Assembly (NCBI RefSeq): GCF_000372865.1
Contig: NZ_KB889965.1
Location: 2,959,450 to 3,023,449 of the forward strand
Source of the DNA: Methylosarcina fibrata AML-C10
GTDB taxonomy: Bacteria > Pseudomonadota > Gammaproteobacteria > Methylococcales > Methylomonadaceae
Direction of reading: 5' to 3'
DNA: 64,000 nucleotides
Shown in pieces: positions 10,301 to 16,328 of the stretch (positions are counted from its first letter, which is position 1; every line of letters starts with the position of its first letter). The translations under genes and the position numbers were made by a program. The notes below the pieces were generated by a model. It searched no databases and was not told the DNA's origin. It saw only the letters and a program-made list of their open reading frames with translations.

Positions 10301-10695
10301 TAAATTTCCGCAAACAACAACGACAGCCATTGGTAATATTTCCATTCGATCGGCCGGTCCCGGCCTTCGTTGAGCCACAGCGTGTGGGCGACGATGTTTT
10401 GCTCGTAGTTGAGCAGCGCCGCCGGACTCAAGGTGGCGCCCGGTTGCCAATGGTTTTGCAGTTGCTGATAAAAATAATGCAGGTTGTCGCTGTCCAGACC
10501 TTCCCGGCAATCGCGCAATTGTTTCGCCAGCAACTGCATGGGACGCACCCGGCGGTTGCCGTCTTGATGTTCAGCAAAAGTATCGATGCCCAGCAAAGAC
10601 AGGATCCATTGGTTCAGTACCAGCTTGTCGGCAAACGGCAATGTTTGTCCGGTCTTCTTGCCGCCGGTCTTAGCGGTTTTGGGTTTTACAGCCAT
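7363..10695 (-). CDS. Type III restriction enzyme Res-like helicase-nuclease
   Basis: The 1110-residue product has a superfamily 2 helicase core: Walker A NATGSGKTLL near residue 183, a DExH-type box LVDEGHRG near 300, the SATF motif after it, and a later domain with IQLFGRGVRLKG. Near residue 1015 a PD-(D/E)XK-like nuclease site is visible (FYPDFILWSV then QVVAFIEPHG). This matches Res subunits, which translocate on DNA and cut when partnered with Mod. The start at ATG 10695 is preferred; the frame extends to 10734 only through the REP hairpin. It is the last gene of the minus-strand mod-RAYT-res series. Confidence 0.85.
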   Translation of the reverse strand: MAVKPKTAKTGGKKTGQTLPFADKLVLNQWILSLLGIDTFAEHQDGNRRVRPMQLLAKQLRDCREGLDSDNLHYFYQQLQNHWQPGATLSPAALLNYEQNIVAHTLWLNEGRDRPIEWKYYQWLSLLFAEIYLHHYLADRDKLLAQLNDYVRRFNDHWHAKQYSTGISEYSADELNKLCLQNATGSGKTLLMHINYRQFAHYAKEAGKHDAVTRTLLITPNEGLSSQHEQELKQSGIEVSRLVLDNNDIGSTANLFASGYGHLSRIDFIEITKLGDKDGPNTIATRNLGDQNLILVDEGHRGMGKAEEEGWMKQRERLVEKGFAFEYSATFKEAVKASGNAKIEESYAKAVLFDYSYRYFYEDGYGKDYRIFNIPKTQTDHEFLYLSACLLSFYQQLRLYRERRLQYAAYNVEKPLWVFVGSSVAKATERNKKGETVVDDTASDIVQVLRFINRFLSEPQQAVKSIETLLHDNGTATGLVDRNGHDIFHGAFLFLRKQLQKGEKAAEMHADILGTLFNNRAGGQLHVLRLKGDSGELVLKAGHGDNHFGLINVGDALGLAKHIQETCPQIVVDDSDFVAAQFAGIKESSSPINLLIGAKKFVEGWDCWRVSTLGLMRVGRSEGSQIIQLFGRGVRLKGYEWSLKRSRAATPLKQPEYVHYLETLNVFGVQADFMEKFRGFLEEEGLPANDRKEVFQIPMNVTYDFGHKLKVIRPKLKKSDGREYSFSRDRAMPLLGGVPEAMRKNRIEVDWYPKIQAIVAQGVKSGAAAANANEAAFSDEHIAFLDINKLYFDLEQYKARENLYSLIIVPQAIHSLLKRHDWYVLYVPKNLMAMNHYANVRVWNQMALELLKKYCKRYYLHSVDAFIRPRFEVRELEKNDDNLPKDNESYHLTVDASEADLIADIEKLKSEIEEEINARKGSRLIPAKKLQACILDNHLYQPLLYAEKDCLISIAQVSLNDSEKNFVVDLMGWLEAHEPKLLENKTSIFLLRNKSRGSGIGFFEAGNFYPDFILWSVTGKRQVVAFIEPHGITHEGPEHDKVRFHKVIKEIEQRLSDKDVRLESFIVTPTRYQLVEAMGYDRQHWEDRHVLFMDTPAYVEILMKNIVPDD

Positions 10696-10710
10696 TTGAA
10701 TCGTCTCAAT

Positions 10711-10783
10711 GTAGGGTGGATAAGCGAAGCGCATCCACCAAATTTGCCTTCCATGGTGGATGCGCTTCGCTTATCCACCCTAC
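10711..10783. repeat. REP pair downstream of the RAYT gene
   Basis: GTAGGGTGGATAAGCG at 10711 is followed by its inverted copy, ending CCACCCTAC at 10783. Each arm (about 29 nt) itself folds into a hairpin with GTAG at its 5' end, the layout recognised by REP-associated tyrosine transposases. The pair lies between the RAYT stop codon and the res start codon, so it probably also shapes the res leader. Confidence 0.9.
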
Positions 10784-10788
10784 CTTAA

Positions 10789-11310
10789 TCACTCGCAATC
10801 GATGTTTTTTATGTTATCCGGCAATCCGCCGGCACCCCAGCCAACGTCATACCAACCGGCTGAAACAAATTTTCTAAATGATGAATAAGGCCATTCGCCA
10901 GGAGAGCTAACCAAGCCATGTTTAACAGGATTGAAATGAATATAATCCACATGCCGCCGCCAGTCGTTCTCATCGCGAATGGCATGCTCCCAAAACCGCC
11001 GCTGCCAAACATCGCGTTCGCCCGGTCGTCTTCCCGAATCACCGATACGTTTGGAAACGTATTTTTTGATTTCCCGCCAACGCCCTGAAAAATCCGCATC
11101 TCCGTTAGGTAAGCGCCAAAGGCAGTGCAGATGGTCGGGTAAAACCACTATGGCGTCGATCTCAAAAGGTTTCGCTGCCATCACTTGTTTAAATGCTGCT
11201 CGCAAAACAGCTACATTGCAAGACTCGGAAAAAACGGGTCGGCGTCGGTAAGTCACCACTGTAAAAAAATAGCTGCCTCCAGGAATGTAGACGCGCCGGT
11301 ATTCGCTCAT
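10789..11310 (-). CDS. REP-associated tyrosine transposase (RAYT)
   Basis: This 173-residue Y1-type transposase has the HUH motif in LPDHLHCLWRLP and the catalytic tyrosine in the conserved YIHFNPVKHGL, followed by WPYSSF. RAYTs cut and join single-stranded REP hairpins carrying a 5' GTAG and are held to spread these repeats. The start at ATG 11310 (MSEYRRVYIPGG) matches the family; upstream codons come from the repeat. REP pairs flank the gene on both sides, as for other RAYTs. Its position inside a restriction-modification locus, on the same strand, is unusual. Confidence 0.92.
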   Translation of the reverse strand: MSEYRRVYIPGGSYFFTVVTYRRRPVFSESCNVAVLRAAFKQVMAAKPFEIDAIVVLPDHLHCLWRLPNGDADFSGRWREIKKYVSKRIGDSGRRPGERDVWQRRFWEHAIRDENDWRRHVDYIHFNPVKHGLVSSPGEWPYSSFRKFVSAGWYDVGWGAGGLPDNIKNIDCE

Positions 11311-11345
11311 TCTGTAACCGCCATTTAACTTATCTCGACGTCGAT

Positions 11346-11414
11346 GTAGGGTGGATAAGCGAAGCGCATCCACCAAGCCTTTCATGGTGGATGCGCTTCG
11401 CTTATCCACCCTAC
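11346..11414. repeat. REP pair upstream of the RAYT gene
   Basis: Nearly identical arms to the pair at 10711-10783: GTAGGGTGGATAAGCG from 11346 and its inverse ending CCACCCTAC at 11414. The inverse arm supplies the TAG stop for the last readable frame of the decayed gene that follows. Confidence 0.9.
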
Positions 11415-11618
11415 TTGATACTTACCGCCACCAACGGCGTATGCGCTTGATAGCCAGCAAGCGGGCTTTTTGTGCGGCGCGGAGCAAGGCCGTCTCGACC
11501 GAACGGGCATTTTCGTCTTTAGCTTGATTCAAGGTGGCCGCCTTGCACCATTCGGGCCGGCAATGATAACGACTTTCTTGGCCAAATACGGTTGACCTGA
11601 CGATTCGGCAGGATTCAT
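11411..11618 (-). pseudogene. Decayed zeta-toxin-like P-loop ATPase gene
   Basis: Starting at ATG 11618, three bases after the mod stop codon, the minus strand reads MNPAESSGQPYLAKKVVIIA followed by GPNGA. This is the beginning of a Walker A of the zeta/AAA kind, but GKT is lost and a stop follows at once. In a second frame ALLRAAQKARLLA appears, and in a third YQAHTPLVAVSIK, together resembling the C terminus of zeta-like proteins. A large internal deletion plus at least two frame changes is the simplest reading. Zeta-like genes sitting between mod and res are recalled from other Type III loci, which supports the call; a database comparison would settle it. Confidence 0.55.
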
Positions 11619-11621
11619 GCC

Positions 11622-14600
11622 TTACTCCCCGGCCCACATTGCGGCATGGAAAGCCTCTTCGATCAACCGTACCTTGGTCTGCTCGCCTTCGACAACAGGA
11701 TTGGGCAAGGCATGGCTGCCGTTGACGTAAATCACGCCATAGGCGTGTTCGCGCGGCGAAATCTGCAATTTTTCCAGCAGGTATTTTTGCAGCACCGCAT
11801 TGTCTTTTTCCGGGTTATCGGTCAGCTTGCGCCAGACGATCAGCGTCGGAACTTTCGAAGTATTGTCGCCCGGCACTTTTAAGGTGTAGCCTTCGATCAG
11901 GCGAAACCAATAACGCGGTTCATCGTGGTCGTGATGCTTGGTGGATGCGGCTCGCGCCTTATCCACCCTACCAATGCCATTCGTCGTAGATGTAGGGTGG
12001 ATAAGCGAAGCGCATCCATTACCAATGCCATTCGTCATGGACGTAGGGTGGATAAGCGAAGCGCATCCATTACCAATGCCATTCGTCATGGACGTAGGGT
12101 GGATAAGCGAAGCGCATCCACAGGATTCTCCGGCATCCAAGGCCACCGGCTTCAGCCGCGTACAGCGCAAGCGGGTGTTTTGATCTTGCGGCAAGTCGGG
12201 ATCGGTTTCTCGGGCGAATTCCGCCGAAAATGTTTGCGGCGCGGCCATGTGCCGCACCCACAAGCCGATCAGCCAGTTAAAGGTTTCGATCAGATCGATG
12301 CTTTGCATCGTTTGCTCGTCGCTGCCCGGCTTTTTAATCCGCATTCGGTAAGCGGCCGGATCGCGAAAATCGGCGACGTTCAGCAGGCTTTGGCTGCCTT
12401 GGGTTTCCACGTCCAGGAAATAATTGAGCAGATAATCGCGGCGCAACTCGGGATTGCTCGCCAAGGCCGCATCGCGGGCGGCATCCTCTTTGAACACCAG
12501 ATTGTTCAACACGTCTTCGTAGCTTTCCAGGCGCAGGTACTTGAAGCAGTGGCTGATGCCTTGGCGGGATACGGGCTTGCCGTCTTTCCAGTCTTTGGAA
12601 TAGACGACTTTTTGGATGCGGGGTTTGAGGACGGTATTGAAATGATCGCCTTGCTCAACAAGAAGGTATTTGCGATTACCGTTATCTTCACGGTTGAGAT
12701 TAATTATTGCGTGGGCAGTTGTCCCGGAACCAGCAAAAAAGTCAAAGACACTAGCCGTCTTCGAAGTCGTAATATGCAGTAATTTTTGAATGAGTCGGGT
12801 CGGTTTTTGCGTAGAAAACGTGCCTTCTCTGGAAAAAAGATCGCTACCTTCCTTTAAGCCTTCTTGCGAATGTCCAGAGGATTGATGATCCCACCATGTC
12901 CATGGGACCATGCCTTCCATTTCATTCAAAAACCGTTTTACTGCAGGACGGCCGGAACCGTCTTTTCCGAAAATAATACGTTTATCTTCTTTTAACTTTT
13001 CGTAATTTTCTTGCGTAACCATCCAGCAACGTCCCGGCGGCGGTGTAAGCTTTCGACCATTTGGCGTTTCTATTTCATACATTTGGTTAGGACGGAAACC
13101 AGGCGCCGTAAAATTATCTGCCTTCCAAGGTCCACGAGGATCATTATCCGGATTAGAAAACTGTTTGATTTGGTCATTTCCTAAGGGCAATAGATTACGC
13201 TTTGCCTTGAATTCAAAAGGATCAGTTGCGTAAACCAATATATATTCATGTGCATCGCTAATTGCTTTGCGAATATCTGGAGAATATCGCTTTTGCCATA
13301 TCAGGTCGGCTATTTTGCAAGCATCTCCATATAATGACGATAATAACAGGGATAAATTAACCACTTCGTTATCGTCAATAGAAACGGAAATGCTGCTATC
13401 ATCGGCTTGCAAGGATTTTGCCAAAGCTAATCGGTTATGGATATTCGATAACCAGCTCGAATGCTGGTAACTATCTTTATAGGCAAATCCATCTCCGCCC
13501 GTGTTATACGGTGGATCAATATAAATACACTTCACCTGCTCCCGATATTTCTCCTGCATCAAGCCCAACGCCTGAAAATTCTCCGAATGGATCAGCACGC
13601 CGTCGCATTGCGCGTCCAAATCGGGAATTTCGGCCAGCAACCGCTGTTTGAAACCTTCTTCGAATAACGCGGTATCGACCAGCAGAAACGGATTGGCTTT
13701 GAGAAACTCCAGCGTGAGCGGCTCGCTGTAGCCGGGGTGCGTCAGATCCGCGGCAATTTCCGCCGCTCCCGGCATCCTGCCTCCCGCGGCATTCGTACTT
13801 CCCTGTACATCCGCCGCTCCCGGCATCCTGCCTCCCGCGGCATTCGTACTTCCCTGTACATCATCAATAGCAAACAACTTGACCCATTCTTCGCGCTGGC
13901 GATCGTTGGCGGCAACCTCGGCGTAAAAGCTTTCCGGTATGCGCTCCAGAGTGATGCAGTAATGGCTTTCGGTGACGAATTTTTTCTTCAGCCACAGCTT
14001 TTTTTGGAACTCTTCGAGTTGCGCCAGAAACGCAATCAGTTGCCGGGCGATGCGGCGCAGTACGCGGATTTTGGCCAGATAGTGTTCGACTTGCGGCGCG
14101 TCGGCGTTCTCGACGTCGTCGAGGCGCATGATTTCGTTCTTGATGTAAAAATCCAGCTCGCGGCGCAGGAATCCGCCGAGGTCTTTATGGATGAAGTAAT
14201 CCATAGTGTTGCGTGCGGCGTATTTTTGCAGGTATTTGCCCAGCAGGGTGCGTTTGTCCTTGCTGTCAGTCGGCGCTGGCAACGTCAGTCCTTTAAGAAA
14301 ATCCACCGCGGCCGGTTGGTTTTGCAATGCCTTGACGATGACGGCTTCCGCTTCTCGCAGCCGGGTTTCCTGCCATTTATTGTCCTGACCGGTTTTTTCG
14401 GCATCGGGGCGGTATTCGAAATTGATTTGTAGGGTGGATAAGCGTAGCGCATCCACCGGCGCGTCGGTATCGGTGGATGCGCTACGCTTATCCACCCTAT
14501 GTTCGCCGTCGATGAATTCAACCGGCCTCGCGGCGTGGATCAAGAAAAAGCGTTTCTGCTCGCTGGCAGCCTTGATGTTGCCGTGCTCGCCTTCGCTGGC

Positions 14601-15248
14601 CGCGACGATGCGGAAATGCACTTTTAGCGGTTGTTCGTCATGGCTGGCGAATTGCTCCAGTCCCGGCGTTTTGGCTGATTGCGCTTGCTGGCGGATCGCT
14701 TCGTTGAGGTCGAAGCTGTAGTTGTTCAGATATTCGCTGCTCTTGATGTAATACTGGTCCTTGTTCGCCCAGTGCAGATACACCTCGCGCCCGTCATAAG
14801 GCACGGCATAAGGCGCGGCGCGGCTGCCGCTTTCGCGGGCGTAATAACGGCGCGACATGAAGTCGCCGTTGTCGTAATAGCGTTCGAAGAAACGGTAGAG
14901 ATGGTCGTAAATTTCGCTTTCGGCATGGCCGCCGTCCTTGGTCTGCTCATAAGCGGCCTTGGCTTCCTTGACGCCGTCGGTATCTTCCGGGTTGGGCGCG
15001 TCGAATTTTTTGGCTTGTTCAAGCGCCGCTTCGTAGTTTGCCCTGGCTTCCGCGATCCGGTGTTCATCGGCTTCGCCAAAGGCGTCCTGAATGACTTTGA
15101 GCAGGTCGTTTTCCAGAAAGTGCGTAATCTGCACGCTTTTGGCGTGCATGATTTTATAGAAACCGAAATCCAGTTCCGGTTGATCAAGTTGGAAGAGCTC
15201 TTTCAGCAGGTTGACGAGGCGGGTGCGGTATTTATCGGTATTGTTCAT
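11622..15248 (-). CDS. Type III-like DNA methyltransferase Mod with in-frame repeat insertions
   Basis: The 1208-residue product has motif IV DPPYNTGG near residue 577 and the SAM-binding motif FDFFAGSGTTAH near 838. This order (IV before I) is that of beta-class amino-methyltransferases such as Type III Mod. It would methylate the target sequence and give specificity to Res. Three repeat-derived insertions interrupt otherwise ordinary sequence: a REP pair near residues 250-273, two 17-residue units near 463-496, and a REP array near 1043-1103. All keep the frame open, so the protein is longer than it would be without them. No clear ribosome site precedes ATG 15248. Whether the enzyme is active is unknown. 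Confidence 0.85.
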   Translation of the reverse strand: MNNTDKYRTRLVNLLKELFQLDQPELDFGFYKIMHAKSVQITHFLENDLLKVIQDAFGEADEHRIAEARANYEAALEQAKKFDAPNPEDTDGVKEAKAAYEQTKDGGHAESEIYDHLYRFFERYYDNGDFMSRRYYARESGSRAAPYAVPYDGREVYLHWANKDQYYIKSSEYLNNYSFDLNEAIRQQAQSAKTPGLEQFASHDEQPLKVHFRIVAASEGEHGNIKAASEQKRFFLIHAARPVEFIDGEHRVDKRSASTDTDAPVDALRLSTLQINFEYRPDAEKTGQDNKWQETRLREAEAVIVKALQNQPAAVDFLKGLTLPAPTDSKDKRTLLGKYLQKYAARNTMDYFIHKDLGGFLRRELDFYIKNEIMRLDDVENADAPQVEHYLAKIRVLRRIARQLIAFLAQLEEFQKKLWLKKKFVTESHYCITLERIPESFYAEVAANDRQREEWVKLFAIDDVQGSTNAAGGRMPGAADVQGSTNAAGGRMPGAAEIAADLTHPGYSEPLTLEFLKANPFLLVDTALFEEGFKQRLLAEIPDLDAQCDGVLIHSENFQALGLMQEKYREQVKCIYIDPPYNTGGDGFAYKDSYQHSSWLSNIHNRLALAKSLQADDSSISVSIDDNEVVNLSLLLSSLYGDACKIADLIWQKRYSPDIRKAISDAHEYILVYATDPFEFKAKRNLLPLGNDQIKQFSNPDNDPRGPWKADNFTAPGFRPNQMYEIETPNGRKLTPPPGRCWMVTQENYEKLKEDKRIIFGKDGSGRPAVKRFLNEMEGMVPWTWWDHQSSGHSQEGLKEGSDLFSREGTFSTQKPTRLIQKLLHITTSKTASVFDFFAGSGTTAHAIINLNREDNGNRKYLLVEQGDHFNTVLKPRIQKVVYSKDWKDGKPVSRQGISHCFKYLRLESYEDVLNNLVFKEDAARDAALASNPELRRDYLLNYFLDVETQGSQSLLNVADFRDPAAYRMRIKKPGSDEQTMQSIDLIETFNWLIGLWVRHMAAPQTFSAEFARETDPDLPQDQNTRLRCTRLKPVALDAGESCGCASLIHPTSMTNGIGNGCASLIHPTSMTNGIGNGCASLIHPTSTTNGIGRVDKARAASTKHHDHDEPRYWFRLIEGYTLKVPGDNTSKVPTLIVWRKLTDNPEKDNAVLQKYLLEKLQISPREHAYGVIYVNGSHALPNPVVEGEQTKVRLIEEAFHAAMWAGE
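11940..12121. repeat. REP-derived tandem array inside mod (51-bp unit)
   Basis: One diverged inverted unit (11940-11971) is followed by two full 51-bp direct units (11992-12042 and 12043-12093) and a partial third (12094-12121). Each unit is a REP hairpin beginning GTAGGGTGGATAAGCG plus a spacer containing CCAATGCCATTCGTC. On the mod strand a unit codes GCASLIHPTSMTNGIGN, 17 residues. Confidence 0.92.
13760..13861. repeat. Second 51-bp tandem repeat inside mod
   Basis: Two identical 51-bp units, 13760-13810 and 13811-13861, begin CCGCCGCTCCCGGCATCC and end TTCCCTGTACAT. They are unrelated to the REP hairpins. On the mod strand each codes DVQGSTNAAGGRMPGAA, 17 residues. Confidence 0.92.
14429..14500. 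repeat. REP inverted pair inserted in the mod coding region
   Basis: A 72-bp hairpin pair (GTAGGGTGGATAAGCG variant at 14429, inverse ending CCACCCTAT at 14500) codes 24 residues, including VDKRSAST and VDALRLST, within mod. The length is a multiple of three and no stop is introduced. Confidence 0.9.
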
Positions 15249-15338
15249 TATAATTTTTTAGAAAAGACGCCGGCATCGGATAGAGATTGCGACAGCCGGC
15301 CTCTGCCGTTGGGCGCATGCTGCAGTGTAAGCTCGTGC

Positions 15339-15404
15339 GCGAAATATTTCGCATGGAAGGACGTGATCACTTGCAAGAATTCACCATCTCGGAATATTTC
15401 ATCG
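15339..15404. promoter_or_regulatory. Palindromic site pair upstream of mod
   Basis: GCGAAATATTTCGC at 15339-15352 is a perfect 14-bp palindrome, and a related CGGAATATTTCATCG lies at 15390-15404. They sit 91-156 bp before the mod start and could be operators. The rest of the 15249-15590 gap is AT-rich near mod and shows no gene. Confidence 0.4.
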
Positions 15405-15590
15405 CAACTGTTTCAGCAATATACTTTGCACGCGCATAGCGGCAATTTGTACGTTTCTGTCCGAAAACGTCAAAAATTTCTTTATTATAGATAGGCCATG
15501 ACGTTCAGGTCGAACAGGGGGCCGACTATTTTACCAGTGAGTCGGTTATCCTCTCCAAAAACGCTCGAAAGCACTTCGCTACCATAACAA

Positions 15591-16238
15591 ATGACTAAAC
15601 AACCGCACTTCATCCCCGCCCTGCATTTTCACTGGCTGACGCCGTATTACGATTTTTTCATCGAAAAGACCTTCCCCGTGACCGAGCTCAACGCCTGTCT
15701 GCTGCAGGAAGCGGAGATCAGTCCGGGCGATGCGGTGCTGGAGGTGGGCTGCGGCACCGGGACGCTGGCGCTGCTGGTCAAACGGTCGGCGCCGGACGCT
15801 GCCGTGGCGGCGCTCGACGTCGACGCCCGAATTCTGGCCATCGCCCGGCGCAAGGCGCTTGCTGCGGGGCTGGCGATCGGCTTTCAACAAGGCTCGGCCA
15901 GCCGGCTGCCTTACCCGGACAACCGTTTTGACCGGGTTCTTTCCGGGTTCACGTTTCATCACCTGACGGACGAAGACAAGCGGCATGCGGCGGCGGAAGC
16001 GTTTCGGGTGTTGCGCCCGGGCGGCGAATTCCATCTGCTCGATTTCGGCAAGCCGTATACGCTTTACGGCAGGCTGGTGTCGTGGGCGCTGCGCTGGACG
16101 GAAGAGATGGACGGGAATGTTCGGGGACTGCTGCCGGACCGGTTGCGCGCGGCCGGTTTCGCCGAGGTGGAAGAGCGGAGACGATTTTCGACGCTGTCGG
16201 GCTCCGTGTCGTTGTACCGGGGGCGGAAACCGGGATAA
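15591..16238 (+). CDS. Class I SAM-dependent methyltransferase
   Basis: The 215-residue product carries the SAM-binding motif VLEVGCGTGTLAL near residue 50, the acidic AALDVDARILAIAR near 75, and a later FDRVLSGFTFHHL and VLRPGGEFHLLDFG. This is the Methyltransf_11/25 or UbiE-like fold. The substrate is not evident: it lacks the full UbiE length, and no quinone or other biosynthetic genes are nearby. It stands alone on the plus strand between the restriction locus and the lon gene on the opposite strand. Confidence 0.8.
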   Translation: MTKQPHFIPALHFHWLTPYYDFFIEKTFPVTELNACLLQEAEISPGDAVLEVGCGTGTLALLVKRSAPDAAVAALDVDARILAIARRKALAAGLAIGFQQGSASRLPYPDNRFDRVLSGFTFHHLTDEDKRHAAAEAFRVLRPGGEFHLLDFGKPYTLYGRLVSWALRWTEEMDGNVRGLLPDRLRAAGFAEVEERRRFSTLSGSVSLYRGRKPG

Positions 16239-16270
16239 GATTTTACTCTAACAGACAGAAAATCCGTTAT

Positions 16271-16301
16271 TGTCGGGTTACGCTGCGCTAACCCGACCTA
16301 C
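16271..16301. repeat. Single palindromic repeat of another GTAG-headed family
   Basis: TGTCGGGTTACGCTGCG followed by CTAACCCGACCTAC folds into a hairpin with arms TCGGGTTA/TAACCCGA. Read on the minus strand it begins GTAGGTCGGGTTAGCG, so it shares the GTAG head but not the stem sequence of the RAYT-flanking repeats. It lies between the convergent methyltransferase and lon genes. Confidence 0.75.
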
Positions 16302-16328
16302 ACAGGCTGCCGAATTTCGGAAACCCCT

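Noticed and set aside
11940-12121. 51-bp repeats considered as a CRISPR array
   Set aside because: Units are directly adjacent with no unique spacers, lie within a coding frame and are REP-derived; no cas genes are present.
7363-15248. BREX or DISARM defence island
   Set aside because: Only mod and res, a decayed gene and a RAYT are present; no PglZ, BrxC, DrmA or DrmB-like genes were seen, so a Type III-like restriction-modification system is sufficient.
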